The notes: generated by a model from the sequence alone, not told the origin. 64,000 nucleotides of DNA from Muscardinus avellanarius (GCA_963383645.1 OY726564.1:114819415-114883414); one strand, 5' to 3'. Shown: positions 35,801 to 40,989, counted from the first letter of the stretch. Program-made: numbers and translations.

Positions 35801-36404
35801 GAGCGAGGCCGGCTGACACTTACTGAGCATCTAACGATCTGGCTCTTACTAGAACTATGCCCTGTCATTCTCACAATACTGGGAAAGCCCATACTCATAA
35901 ACCCATGCTACAGATCTCCCGCTGGACTTCACCCAGCTATCGAGAGCCAGAGCTCGGGTCTGACTCCCTGCCTCTCCCACCGCCCCACGCGAAGTATTTA
36001 CACTTGACAGCAAGCAGAGAGTGCAGGGATTCAGGAAGGGACGGCAGGACGGCGCAAAGGTCACGCCCACCGCCAAAACCTTGGGGCACCGCAGGTCCGC
36101 CTTCGATCTCGGCACCGCGGTTCCCCCGCCCTCCGTTCTCTCTAATTAGTGGGGGTCGCCCACTTATCAACAAAGGAAGGGCCAGGTTTCGGCTGCGGCC
36201 ACACTCGGGGCCCCGCCGAGGATATGGAGGACCGAGGAGAAACCTCCGCGACCCACCCTCGGCCCTCGCCAGGGGCAAGAGCACCAAGGATATGAGGAGC
36301 CGGGGCAGGACGGATGGCAGCTCCCGGCGGCACACCTCCCGGGGCCAGCCGCTCAGTTCCTCCAGCGGGACCGCGCTGGCCGGCACGGCGCGCTCCTGAG
36401 ACAT
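1159..36404 (-). CDS. FIRRM: FIRRM (C1orf112), whole coding span, 24 coding exons
   Basis: FIRRM (FIGNL1-interacting regulator of recombination and mitosis; plant FLIP) works in the nucleus with the AAA ATPase FIGNL1 to remove RAD51 from DNA during homologous recombination and crosslink repair. I found 24 coding exons on the minus strand, listed separately below. Their phases join without a break into 2778 nt, i.e. 925 residues plus stop. The protein starts MSQERAVPASAVPLEELSGW and appears to be an all-helical repeat protein with no obvious enzymatic motif, signal peptide or membrane segment. The ATG has A at -3. Intron 1 is a U12 AT-AC intron, the exon 16 donor is GC, and all other introns are GT-AG. 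Exon text agrees closely with the human protein as I remember it, except for a longer C-terminus. It shares its promoter with METTL18 and converges with SCYL3. Confidence 0.93.
1684..1896 (+). repeat. B1-dID SINE, tRNA-B-box type
   Basis: Full SINE: B1-like head, then an ID-like tail (GTAGCTCGGAGG, GGGTTCCATCCCC) and poly(A). Confidence 0.85.
1900..2500. other. FIRRM intron 23, single-copy part
   Basis: Between the SINE and exon 23 I see an A-run near 2120 and an AATAAA at about 2028 (+). No gene, RNA or recognisable repeat. Confidence 0.5.
2505..2627 (-). CDS. FIRRM: FIRRM coding exon 23 (residues 806-846)
   Basis: Reads SGSVEETDAARVERVKREKG and on through VFWGRAAEAA to SLQ. Acceptor CTGATAG, donor CAG|GTACGG. 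The second half is alanine-rich and less like human than other exons. Confidence 0.9.
2628..3687. other. FIRRM intron 22
   Basis: No repeat or RNA that I recognise. The several short open frames here do not look like exons. Confidence 0.5.
3688..3768 (-). CDS. FIRRM: FIRRM coding exon 22 (residues 779-805)
   Basis: Reads GTDHEEIVPRCLGSEETRNK then VVSFLEK. Acceptor TTAATAG, donor AAG|GTATTT. Confidence 0.93.
3769..4347. other. FIRRM intron 21
   Basis: No feature recognised. Confidence 0.45.
4348..4452 (-). CDS. FIRRM: FIRRM coding exon 21 (residues 744-778)
   Basis: Reads DKILPSLSRILATLLADRNW and ends EAFTQFAE. Acceptor TTTGTAG, donor GAG|GTAGGG. Confidence 0.94.
4453..5480. other. FIRRM intron 20, outer part
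   Basis: No gene recognised. The sequence is AT-rich after about 5150. Confidence 0.45.
5470..5575 (+). repeat. LINE-1 ORF2 fragment
   Basis: The + strand translation contains GYKINRQKPIAFLYTNN, the conserved L1 reverse-transcriptase region, followed by AEKDF. It is a short relic ending about 27 bp from FIRRM exon 20, with no adjoining L1 domains visible. Confidence 0.75.
5602..5715 (-). CDS. FIRRM: FIRRM coding exon 20 (residues 706-743)
   Basis: Reads VLTLQTSLLALEPPDHVRLA and ends KLFIPPAIQ. Acceptor CTTTAG, donor CAG|GTAATA. Confidence 0.94.
6105..6181 (-). repeat. SINE tail fragment (ID-like)
   Basis: Reverse-strand tRNA-like segment (GGGGATTGAACCC, GAGCTACA, CAGCCCC). The B1 part is not present. 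Confidence 0.6.
6494..6512. repeat. (TG)n microsatellite
   Basis: About ten TG units directly upstream of the next SINE. Confidence 0.85.
6533..6730 (+). repeat. B1-dID SINE, diverged
   Basis: GCCAGGCATGATGGCACA head, AAATAAAGAATA linker and GGGTTCTACCCTC tail, with more substitutions than the young copies. Confidence 0.8.
7540..7635 (-). CDS. FIRRM: FIRRM coding exon 19 (residues 674-705)
   Basis: A 32-codon phase-0 exon reading VRGQPCVQHTFRLLLPLLGF and ending QLTTQ. Acceptor TTTAAG, donor CAG|GTAAGA. The exon's own first six bases are also GTAAGA, so a donor-like motif sits directly at its acceptor. Confidence 0.92.
7690..7870 (+). repeat. MIR element
   Basis: Text typical of MIR: size/age-class phrase 'ATGCTAAGTGCTTTATG', ACCTCATTTACACC, then a GAGGGAGATGTTACC and a 'GGTCACATGACTAG' core. 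It lies beside exon 19. Confidence 0.75.
7871..8692. other. FIRRM intron 18, single-copy part
   Basis: Nothing recognised apart from the MIR on its right flank in gene orientation. Confidence 0.45.
8693..8815 (-). CDS. FIRRM: FIRRM coding exon 18 (residues 633-673)
   Basis: Reads NTALSALLTVCNSAGEILDI and ends QLWAFLNTKQ. Acceptor TCCCCCAG, donor CAG|GTAAGG. Confidence 0.94.
9087..9541 (-). repeat. B1-dID SINE split by a second SINE (outer copy)
   Basis: The tail half lies at 9087-9180 and the head half at 9385-9541, both minus. The flanks AATAGCACTGT at about 9075 and 9543 look like this element's own target duplication. Confidence 0.8.
9181..9384 (-). repeat. B1-dID SINE, B1-B-box type, nested copy
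   Basis: Inserted into the linker of the outer SINE. The 16-bp flanks CCCAGCCCTATTTTTT and CCCAGCACTATTTTTT are near-identical target duplications. Confidence 0.85.
9620..9770 (+). repeat. Short SINE with internal deletion
   Basis: B1 head GCTGGGCACTGAAGTG joined directly to a short tail with GGGTTCAGTTCCC and an A-rich end. Confidence 0.65.
10125..10336 (+). repeat. B1-dID SINE, tRNA-B-box type
   Basis: Full-length copy: GCTGGGCATGGTGGTGCA head, CAGCTACTACTTAGTGAGG, AATAAAGAATAAATA linker and poly(A). Confidence 0.85.
10337..11155. other. FIRRM intron 17, single-copy part
   Basis: No repeat or gene recognised; moderately GC-rich after 10750. Confidence 0.45.
11156..11341 (-). CDS. FIRRM: FIRRM coding exon 17 (residues 571-632)
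   Basis: Reads VEFIQKFSPKEEENLPVWQH and on to GGSHTLGGFGSL. Acceptor ATGTCAG, donor CTG|GTAAGG. Its second half (CRRWLGGSHTLGGFGSL) is glycine-richer than the human text I remember. Confidence 0.94.
11438..11637 (-). repeat. B1-dID SINE
   Basis: Reverse-strand element from poly(T) GGTACTGGGGACTGAACCC to CACCACGCCCAGC. It lies within 100 bp upstream of FIRRM exon 17, in the gene's sense orientation. Confidence 0.85.
11640..12062. other. FIRRM intron 16, single-copy part
   Basis: No feature recognised before the 46-bp duplication. Confidence 0.4.
12063..12158. repeat. Perfect 46-bp tandem duplication
   Basis: The unit beginning CAGTGCTCACTGGGTTAACA occurs at 12063-12108 and again at 12109-12154 without a mismatch, with a few bases of a third start. 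Confidence 0.92.
12512..12724 (+). repeat. B1-dID SINE, B1-B-box type
   Basis: GGTTCGAAGCC in the head, tail ending TTCCAGGAACCCCAGTACCA, then a long poly(A), so probably young. Confidence 0.87.
12725..13872. other. FIRRM intron 16, single-copy part
   Basis: No recognised repeat. A 150-codon open frame on + at 13338-13790 has no recognisable family and I do not treat it as a gene. Confidence 0.4.
13873..14022 (+). repeat. SINE fragment close to FIRRM exon 16
   Basis: ATCTCAGTACTTGGGAGACT head fragment with a degenerate tail (GGGGGCATCGCTCACTGG). It ends about 120 bp from the GC donor. Confidence 0.7.
14141..14230 (-). CDS. FIRRM: FIRRM coding exon 16 (residues 541-570), GC donor
   Basis: A 30-codon phase-0 exon reading VKSCPGECQQLTHSSVLLRR then LFFFMAPLHQ. 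Acceptor TTCCCCAG. The exon must end at CATCAG for the frame and the human match, and the next bases are GCATGT, so the donor is GC instead of GT. Confidence 0.9.
14231..14658. other. FIRRM intron 15, AT-rich stretch
   Basis: AT-rich, with no recognised element. Confidence 0.4.
14659..14877 (+). repeat. B1-dID SINE, tRNA-B-box type
   Basis: GGGCCGGGCATGGTGGTGCA head to CCTCTGGGTTCCTC tail, ending in a GAAC/GAAA-rich tract. Confidence 0.83.
14878..15628. other. FIRRM intron 15, single-copy part
   Basis: No feature recognised. Confidence 0.4.
15629..15680 (-). CDS. FIRRM: FIRRM coding exon 15 (52 nt, residues 523-540)
   Basis: Reads YGTAELCAHHVAVVAHL. Acceptor ATCGCAG, donor CTG|GTGAGT. Confidence 0.93.
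15681..16329. other. FIRRM intron 14
   Basis: No feature recognised. Confidence 0.4.
16330..16412 (-). CDS. FIRRM: FIRRM coding exon 14 (residues 496-523)
   Basis: Reads DTELLNAVLGANVITSLLAM then DAWCFLA and a split arginine codon. Acceptor GACCAG, donor TCG|GTAGGT. Confidence 0.93.
16413..16905. other. FIRRM intron 13
   Basis: No feature recognised; AT-rich at 16670-16800. Confidence 0.4.
16906..17092 (-). CDS. FIRRM: FIRRM coding exon 13 (residues 433-495)
   Basis: Reads MSLFKAIFYSFEQCCGELSL and ends SFHPSLFPEL. Acceptor CCTGCAG, donor CTG|GTAAGC. Confidence 0.94.
17093..17816. other. FIRRM intron 12
   Basis: Holds a 29-bp direct duplication (listed separately). No mobile element recognised. 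Confidence 0.45.
17499..17580. repeat. 29-bp direct duplication
   Basis: GGAGCTCAGGGCTGGAGGCC and the following ACTACTCGC occur twice, starting near 17499 and near 17551, separated by about 23 bp. Confidence 0.85.
17817..17946 (-). CDS. FIRRM: FIRRM coding exon 12 (residues 390-433)
   Basis: Reads LPCELQFPQCLLLVFVMDKL and on to WCTEGRVSDTTT. Acceptor GGAAAG, donor CCAG|GTAGCG. Confidence 0.94.
18210..18358 (-). CDS. FIRRM: FIRRM coding exon 11 (residues 340-390)
   Basis: Reads KFPPSLYAARISKAQQEEVA and ends TVLDSNL plus one base. Acceptor TTTCCAG, donor CTAG|GTAAGC. Confidence 0.94.
18359..19131. other. FIRRM intron 10, right part
   Basis: Contains a probable MIR at 18700-18990. Otherwise AT-rich with nothing recognised. 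Confidence 0.4.
18700..18990 (-). repeat. Probable MIR
   Basis: The phrase TTCCTGAGCCTCAGCTTCTT with CATGTGTGACATGGGCAG is the antisense of the MIR core. Confidence 0.6.
19132..19325 (-). repeat. B1-dID SINE
   Basis: Reverse-strand copy from poly(T) GGTACTGGGGTGGAACCC to CCACCACGCCCGGC. Its B1 B box TTCGAACC is intact. Confidence 0.85.
19326..19783. other. FIRRM intron 10, left flank of exon 10
   Basis: AT-rich; no element recognised. Confidence 0.4.
19784..19848 (-). CDS. FIRRM: FIRRM coding exon 10 (residues 319-340)
   Basis: Reads EFLPFLSDSCCTLHQLYLQV then Y and a split serine codon. The acceptor follows a long T-run (TTTTAAG). The donor is ACAG|GTAAAA; an internal CAG|GTATAC ten bases earlier is not used, because using it breaks the frame. 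Confidence 0.92.
20311..20521 (-). repeat. B1-dID SINE
   Basis: Reverse-strand copy, poly(T) GCAGGTCTGGGGATGGAACC to CACCACGCCTGGCT. Confidence 0.85.
20581..20795 (+). repeat. B1-dID SINE, tRNA-B-box type
   Basis: Complete copy with GGGTTCCATCCCCAGTAC and poly(A). It is the first of three elements in a row. Confidence 0.85.
20796..20888. repeat. (GAAA)n microsatellite
   Basis: About 90 bp of GAAA units grown from the poly(A) tail of the SINE on its left. Confidence 0.92.
20889..21089 (+). repeat. B1-dID SINE, B1-B-box type
   Basis: GCCGGGCGTGATGACACA head, an A-run and TATATATA linker, then CCCCAGTACCACC and poly(A). Confidence 0.85.
21090..21694. other. FIRRM intron 9, single-copy part
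   Basis: No feature recognised. Confidence 0.4.
21695..21881 (+). repeat. B1-dID SINE, B1-B-box type, with target duplication
   Basis: Flanked by AAATATTTTATATT on both sides. Tail GGTTTCCAGGAACCCCAG. Confidence 0.87.
21926..22050 (+). repeat. SINE fragment (short head plus ID tail)
   Basis: A shortened head joined to GGGCTAGAGATGTAGCTCAG and GAGTTCCATCCCCAGC. Confidence 0.7.
22239..22319 (-). CDS. FIRRM: FIRRM coding exon 9 (residues 292-318)
   Basis: A 27-codon phase-0 exon starting DNADHRVFQKTLKLCRFFAN. Acceptor GAACAG, donor AAA|GTAAGG. Confidence 0.93.
22320..22897. other. FIRRM intron 8, left part
   Basis: AT-rich; no element recognised. Confidence 0.4.
22898..23098 (+). repeat. B1-dID SINE, tRNA-B-box type, inside an older repeat
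   Basis: Flanked by AAAATTCCCTGATTGAG and AAAATTCCCTGACCGAG, a diverged target duplication. It sits within an old L1 3' end. Confidence 0.85.
23099..23290 (+). repeat. Old L1 3' end fragment
   Basis: GAGTAGCAATCCCATTTCTG and AAAAACACTAGCAC followed by ATATCCATAGCAGATTCC resemble the 3' part of an ancient L1M element. Confidence 0.5.
23300..25025. other. FIRRM intron 8, single-copy part
   Basis: No gene or repeat that I can name; a purine-rich tract lies at 24625-24690. Confidence 0.4.
25026..25164 (-). CDS. FIRRM: FIRRM coding exon 8 (residues 245-291)
   Basis: Reads QSLKHQSIIKSQLKHRDIIT and ends LAEQMTGSDAQ. Acceptor ATTTAG, donor CAG|GTAACG. Confidence 0.94.
25370..25495 (+). repeat. Ancient mammalian repeat (MIR/L2 type, family unsure)
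   Basis: GAACTCTTACTATGTGTAAAGCACTCTGCTAGGCCTTGGG-type text (seen in two parts) is a familiar old mammal-wide repeat. I cannot fix the family by eye. Confidence 0.5.
25890..26040 (+). repeat. Probable MIR
   Basis: TCACTGAGCGCTCACCAGGG, GTTCTAAGCATCTCAGTGAT and CAAGTTGCCAGGGG fit a diverged MIR. Confidence 0.5.
26542..26626 (-). CDS. FIRRM: FIRRM coding exon 7 (residues 217-245)
   Basis: Reads IHSLLDICSVISSMDQAFHA then NTWKFII. Acceptor TTTGTAG, donor TTAA|GTAAAT, with a lysine codon split to exon 8. Confidence 0.93.
26980..27440 (+). repeat. MLT1-family LTR (ERVL-MaLR), solitary
   Basis: Holds CATGACTGGGATTGGCAAAG, then CACCCTGGAACTTGCCCTCT, GCTGAGAAGATGGTCTCAGC and a 3' end with GGGTAGTTTGCTACAGAGCA. 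These phrases match the MLT1 LTR as I know it. No internal retroviral region is seen on either side, so it is a solitary relic. Confidence 0.7.
27441..28010. other. FIRRM intron 6, right part
   Basis: AT-rich; no element recognised. Confidence 0.4.
28019..28181 (-). CDS. FIRRM: FIRRM coding exon 6 (residues 163-217)
   Basis: Reads DSESVYSGRLHLVSDLLQAL and on through LLELLDMVCMDP. Acceptor GCGACAG, donor ACAG|GTAGGT, leaving one base of the next codon. Confidence 0.94.
28182..28902. other. FIRRM intron 5
   Basis: No feature recognised. Confidence 0.4.
28903..29043 (-). CDS. FIRRM: FIRRM coding exon 5 (residues 116-162)
   Basis: A 47-codon phase-0 exon starting TMVQVLGALAGCVQHVCAAQ and ending STFVHCK. 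Acceptor TTCTAG, donor AAG|GTGAGC. Confidence 0.94.
29044..29476. other. FIRRM intron 4
   Basis: Possible old repeat text at 29095-29160 (TGCATGCTAGGACTCAACAG); otherwise nothing seen. Confidence 0.35.
29477..29581 (-). CDS. FIRRM: FIRRM coding exon 4 (residues 81-115)
   Basis: A 35-codon phase-0 exon starting TVKLFDDMLYELTTQARGLS. Acceptor CTTCAG, donor CAA|GTAAGT. Confidence 0.94.
29868..30084 (+). repeat. B1-dID SINE, tRNA-B-box type
   Basis: Flanked by AAAAGCACTGAA on both sides. Tail GGGTTCCATCCCCAGACC. Confidence 0.87.
30085..30973. other. FIRRM intron 3, single-copy part
   Basis: No feature recognised. Confidence 0.4.
30974..31141 (+). repeat. B1-dID SINE, B1-B-box type, short tail
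   Basis: GGCTCGAAGCC head and TTTCCAAATAAAATAGAAAA linker. The tail is shortened to GTAGCCCCTGGGTTCCATCC. Confidence 0.82.
31418..31506 (-). CDS. FIRRM: FIRRM coding exon 3 (residues 51-80)
   Basis: Reads ILKIIIEMFLPHMSHLTLEQ and continues through FFSQVLPK. Acceptor TTCTAG, donor AAG|GTATAG. It completes the glutamine codon split from exon 2. Confidence 0.93.
31507..32581. other. FIRRM intron 2
   Basis: No repeat or RNA recognised; AT-rich. Confidence 0.4.
32582..32621 (-). CDS. FIRRM: FIRRM coding exon 2 (40 nt, residues 38-51)
   Basis: A short exon reading SRYQHAESWREHI plus one base. It begins after an AC acceptor (TTTCAC|TCT) and ends at a strong GTAAGT donor. Using the AC gives the serine expected from human; the TCTAG four bases further on would break the frame. 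Confidence 0.88.
33440..33530 (+). repeat. Ancient repeat fragment (MIR/L2 type, family unsure)
   Basis: TGGCAGACAGTTCTCAGTGC, AAGGATAAAGCAGTGAATAA and CCTGCCTTCATCC are typical of old mammalian repeats. Confidence 0.45.
33530..33603. repeat. Alternating purine-pyrimidine GT/GC tract
   Basis: An imperfect GTGTG...GTGCGCACGCGTGC run of about 70 bp, almost wholly alternating purine and pyrimidine. Confidence 0.8.
33604..34017. other. FIRRM intron 1, single-copy part
   Basis: No feature recognised. Confidence 0.35.
34018..34140 (+). repeat. SINE head fragment
   Basis: GGAGTGGTGGTACAAGTTTG head, cut short after GACCTTTAATTAAAA; first of four joined elements. Confidence 0.7.
34149..34344 (+). 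repeat. B1-dID SINE, B1-B-box type
   Basis: GCCGGGTGTGGTGGCGCACG head, GGTTCGAAGTC box, tail TTCCAGGAACCCCAGTGCC and (AC)n. Confidence 0.85.
34346..34545 (+). repeat. B1-dID SINE, older copy
   Basis: GCCTGGTATGGTGGCTCAAG head to GGATTCCCAGCATAAC. Confidence 0.78.
34546..34612 (+). repeat. ID-like tail fragment with (AC)n
   Basis: GGGCTGGAGGTGTAGCTCAG, GGGTTGAATC, then an (AC)n run at 34588-34611. Confidence 0.75.
34613..34980. other. FIRRM intron 1, single-copy part
   Basis: No feature recognised. Confidence 0.35.
34981..35145 (-). repeat. SINE, diverged, tail shortened
   Basis: Reverse copy from TTTGAAACAGGGACTAAG to CCGCCACACCCGGC. Confidence 0.75.
35236..35434 (+). repeat. B1-dID SINE, B1-B-box type, young
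   Basis: Near-consensus copy with GGTTCGAAGCC, a pure poly(A) and target duplications AAAAAAGGGAGGGGT on both sides. Confidence 0.9.
35815..35960 (+). repeat. Probable MIR
   Basis: GACACTTACTGAGCATCTAA, TGTCATTCTCACAATACTGG and CCCATGCTACAGAT fit a diverged MIR just outside the CpG-rich promoter. Confidence 0.5.
36294..36404 (-). CDS. FIRRM: FIRRM coding exon 1 (residues 1-37)
   Basis: Contains the start codon in a CpG-rich context, with the N-terminus MSQERAVPASAVPLEELSGW. It ends in phase 0 after two leucine codons, directly at an ATATCCTTG U12-type donor at 36293-36285 instead of a GT donor. Confidence 0.93.
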
Positions 36405-36449
36405 CCTGGCGAAGACTGCAACTTCAAACCGGTCCCGCCAGGGCCCGCA

Positions 36450-36457
36450 CCGGAAGT
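36450..36457 (+). promoter_or_regulatory. ETS/GABP-type motif CCGGAAGT
   Basis: Perfect ETS core in the CpG-rich region between the divergent genes, about 46 bp upstream of the FIRRM ATG. It is a common element of bidirectional promoters. Confidence 0.6.
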
Positions 36458-36464
36458 TCCCGCC
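36457..36464 (+). promoter_or_regulatory. E2F-type motif TTCCCGCC
   Basis: Directly abuts the ETS motif. It matches TTSSCGC-type E2F sites, which would suit a replication/repair gene such as FIRRM. Confidence 0.5.
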
Positions 36465-36499
36465 CTCCCGGCAGGCCTCGCGAGCTTTCCGCCGGCGCC

Positions 36500-36801
36500 G
36501 CGACCATAGAGAGGACGCCAGTGCATTCCTAGAGAGGCCAGAGGCTGGTCCAAAACGGGTCCCATCTGGCCGCCCGGAGGACTCGACTCACTGGTGCGAG
36601 CTGGACGGCGCCGCGAGACAGCGCCGGGACGCGTTTCTCAGCCAGATGCTTCCTGGGGCCCCAGACTGCGAGCATCCCCGGGTTAAGGTCGGGTGCTTCG
36701 GAGGTCAGGGCCGCGAGTCCCCAGGTTTGTACCCTTAGGTGGCACAGGAGATCCAGAAAGGATTCTCAGTAAAGTTGGTTGCACTTTCTACTGTCCTCCA
36801 G
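36500..36801 (+). other. METTL18: Presumed METTL18 first (non-coding) exon
   Basis: METTL18 has a short 5' non-coding exon in other mammals. The best donor before the microsatellite is CCTCCAG|GTGAGA after base 36801. The transcription start is only a guess from the CpG-rich region. Confidence 0.35.
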
Positions 36802-36810
36802 GTGAGAACC

Positions 36811-36812
<2 letters not shown>

Positions 36813-36855
<43 letters not shown>
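36813..36855. repeat. (GT)n microsatellite
   Basis: About 21 uninterrupted GT units, starting 11 bp after the presumed METTL18 donor. Confidence 0.95.
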
Positions 36856-36857
<2 letters not shown>

Positions 36858-36879
36858 TGCTCTACAACCAAACCAGTAC

Positions 36880-37070
36880 TTTTTTTTTTTTTTGGTACTG
36901 GGGACTGAACCCAGGAACATTCTGCCTCCAAACTACACCCCACCCTTTAAAACAAGAGTTCTCTCAGTGGCTGAGGCTGGCCTCGAACCCTCGATCCCGA
37001 ACCTCTGAACCTCCTCCTTTCTCAGCCTCCCAGATAATGGGATGACAGGTGTGTGCCACCACTCCCAGTC
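36880..37070 (-). repeat. B1-dID SINE
   Basis: Reverse copy in METTL18's presumed intron, poly(T) GGTACTGGGGACTGAACC to CCACCACTCCCAGTC. Confidence 0.83.
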
Positions 37071-37189
37071 CAAAGCAGGCTTTATTAATTATTCCAGTCT
37101 AATGCACATAGGGCTGCTGGTCTGGACTTAATATTTGTAGTCAAGCCATCCAGATGAATTTTCACACACCGGCTAGACCTGTGCGTGTT

Positions 37190-37406
37190 CTTTTGTTTCG
37201 TTTTGTTTTTCTTTCTTTGCGGCACTGGGGATGGAACTCAGGGCATTGTACCTCTGAGCTACACCCCCTGCCCTATTTTTTAGTCTTTATTTTGAAACAG
37301 GGTCTCACTAAATTGCTAAGGGCCTCGCTAAGTAGCCGTGGCTGTCGGCGAACCGCTTCCCTCCGGCCTCAGCTGGGATTACAAACGTGCACCGCCACAC
37401 CCAGCT
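37190..37406 (-). repeat. B1-dID SINE
   Basis: Second reverse copy in the same intron, GGCACTGGGGATGGAACTC to CGCCACACCCAGC. Confidence 0.85.
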
Positions 37407-37824
37407 ACCTGTTCATGTTTTTAAATTGTGTTCACCTACCAGAAAACGATCATGAGCTCTTGACTTTTGAGGCTGCAGCAGAGTGAAGAAATTCTGGTTT
37501 GGCCACCAGAGAAGTGAAAGACACCGATATCTGTGCTGTCTGCAAAGCTTGCACTTTATGCTTGTCTTGGTGGTGGGCGCTGCTACTGCTGTTCCTTTGT
37601 TTGTTTTTACAGTTTATTTTCTTCCCCACCTTTTGAACCCTTAATTAAGGTGTGTGTCTTCCCAAATCTTTTCTCTCCTTCCACAGCTATTTTAGGAAAG
37701 GCAGCTGTATGGGGTGAGGTAGAGGGGTTGCTGTTTAATATTTTATTTTAGTGAATTGTGATATTTTGCTTTCATCATTGTTTTCTCTTTTTATTTCCTT
37801 ATTCGTTTTTTTTTTTTTTACCAG
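37407..37824. other. Presumed METTL18 intron, single-copy part
   Basis: T-rich. It ends in a long T-run and TTTACCAG that reads as the acceptor of METTL18's coding exon. Confidence 0.5.
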
Positions 37825-39155
<1,331 letters not shown>

Positions 39156-39187
39156 CCCACTTCACATACATCGAATGTCCTTGGAAA

Positions 39188-39193
39188 AATAAA
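39188..39193 (+). terminator. METTL18: METTL18 poly(A) signal
   Basis: AATAAA 33 nt after the stop codon, followed by a T-rich region at 39225-39258. The 3' UTR would be very short. Confidence 0.7.
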
Positions 39194-39219
39194 CAGAATA
39201 ACCCAAAGGTTTTCAATGT

Positions 39220-39689
39220 TCAGTGTCAGTTTTTTGTTTGTTTGTTTGTTTGTTTCAAAATTATAGTGTCTGTTTATAGGCCAACTATGTTAGCAACCTT
39301 GTATTTGCTAGGTAGGTGAGGCTGAGAGAGCACCCTTGAACGTTGGTAAGCTCTCCAGGGTAGTCATGTTGTTGGAAAGTTCTCTGTCTTCCATTTTTAT
39401 TCTATTTGACCTTCCTGCCACCTTTGGCCTTACATAAAGTTGTTCCCAGGAAATCCTGCCATTTCTTATCTCAAGTATGTGAATTCCCAGTCCTTTTTAG
39501 CTCATTGTTCAAATGAAGTGCCTGGTTATTAAGTGACCTCACATTATAAAATATTACAAGTCTAAATATTAGCATGAAGGCCTTATGTAACTAGGAAAAA
39601 AAGATTTTCTTTCTATATCTACAGTGCTGAGCAATTGAATCCACATTGAAATGAGGAGGAGAATCTGATACAGCATAAAAGTGATAGAC
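39220..39689. other. Intergenic, after METTL18
   Basis: A (GTTT)n run at 39233-39256, otherwise nothing recognised. Confidence 0.4.
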
Positions 39690-39878
39690 TTGATGCCTGT
39701 AACCCCAGTACTTGGGAGGCTGAGACAGAAGGATCTCGGGTTGGCAGCCAGTCCCAGCAACTTAGACCCTCAGCAACCTAAATGAGACTTTGTTTCAAAA
39801 TAAAAAACAAAATAGGGCTAAGAGTATAGCTCAGAGATAGAATGCCCGGGTTCAATCCTCAGTAGTGCACACACACAA
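39690..39878 (+). repeat. SINE, older copy
   Basis: CTGTAACCCCAGTACTTGGG head and GGGTTCAATCCTCAGTAG tail with (CA)n. Its 3' half and flank are duplicated at 40990. Confidence 0.78.
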
Positions 39879-40015
39879 TAAGAGCTTAAGAGTAAAGTTA
39901 ATTCCTTGGAGCCAAATAAAAGACCCTTTGGTCTTGAGAGGAGGAAAAAGAATAGGAAAGGAGAATTGTACATTAAGGAAGAATAAACTTCTTAGCGGCT
40001 GTTAAATAACAGGAA
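39764..40015 (+). repeat. Local duplication, copy 1
   Basis: 252 bp, from AGACCCTCAGCAACCTAAAT to GTTAAATAACAGGAA, nearly identical to 40990-41243. Confidence 0.92.
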
Positions 40016-40989
40016 ATAGAGAGGGAAGCATTTTACTCCTTTTGTTGATTCTAGTGCAAAGACTCACATCACCTCTGAAATTCAGATCTGCCATGCTATC
40101 TATAAAAATTGGTAGTGTGTTTTGTCTTTCTAGAAAATACCTTAAATATTGCCACATTTTGGGCATAATTGAGTGTGATTTTCACTGGAGATCTGTCAAC
40201 TGGGCACTTTGTGTAGCATACTACTTAAGACTTAGGACCTTCTGAGAGATGTCTGTCCCTGTTTAGTAATGATCATGATGGGTAACAGTTTTCAGTATTT
40301 TTTCTAGGCTGAACAGGTGAGCTTAGCCCATTCTAACATTTACTAGTCATACAGCCCTGGGTTAGTTCTAATGACTGTCCTCATTTTATAGATCAGTTGA
40401 GACTCTCCCAGTCACATGCCTGACTTTGAACTACACTCTTGTGGGAAACTGTTCTAAATCTTAAAAAGTGTTGGTTTAGAGGATTGATTAGCTTCTTGCT
40501 CGCTTTGGCTGAGGCTGCCTTTTTGAGGGAACTGAAGGCAGCGACCTCAATGTGCCCCTGCTGTCTAAGCTACTTCTCTGCTCTGTAATTGGGGTCGCTT
40601 TACTGAAGGACAGGCCGCCCTAAGAAGAAAACTGGAGACCTGGATCTCTGACACTGCAAAACTTCCAGACAAAAACTCACCTTCTAAACCATCCTAACAT
40701 GATGTCCTGCTTCTATAGCTAGAGACAAACATGAATCAGAGGCCCTGATCATAACCTTGTAGACAGAAAATAAAAGGAAGAGCTGAGCTGCACTTGGGAG
40801 TTGGCTCTCTTGCCTTCTCTCAGCCCTTGAGGCTGAACAAATCCTCAAGAGTATTTTTTATCCTGAGCACTGGGACAGAGCCTAGCAGAATCTCAGCTCA
40901 GGTCTTTAAAATCTTTACACATTTCACCATTTAGTTGTGTTGACCCCACCAAGACCTGTTTTCATCACAGATATTTCAGCAATTTAGTG
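40016..40989. other. Intergenic, between duplicate copies
   Basis: A diverged MIR at 40340-40450 (TTTTATAGATCAGTTGAGAC) is the only element I recognise. Confidence 0.4.
40340..40450 (+). repeat. Probable MIR
   Basis: CCTCATTTTATAGATCAGTT followed by CAGTCACATGCC is MIR core text. Confidence 0.5.

Larger units (their letters stand above)
32622..36293 (-). promoter_or_regulatory. FIRRM: U12-type AT-AC intron 1 of FIRRM
   Basis: Donor ATATCCTTG at 36293-36285, branch-site-like TTCCTTAGC at 32638-32630, and terminal AC at 32623-32622. The first A of the branch motif is about 10 nt before the intron end, the spacing used by the minor spliceosome. Only this choice restores the protein expected from human. 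Confidence 0.88.
35950..36720. promoter_or_regulatory. CpG-rich bidirectional promoter of FIRRM and METTL18
   Basis: CpG density rises sharply here compared with the AT-rich surroundings. The FIRRM start codon (36404, minus) and the presumed METTL18 first exon (plus) diverge from it. There is no obvious TATA box, as usual for CpG promoters. ETS-like and E2F-like motifs at 36450-36464 lie just upstream of the FIRRM ATG. Start sites were not determined. Confidence 0.75.

Noticed and set aside
35857..36404. A 180-codon + strand frame antisense to FIRRM exon 1
   Set aside because: It lies in CpG-rich DNA where stops are rare, has no recognisable family, and overlaps the well-supported FIRRM exon and promoter.
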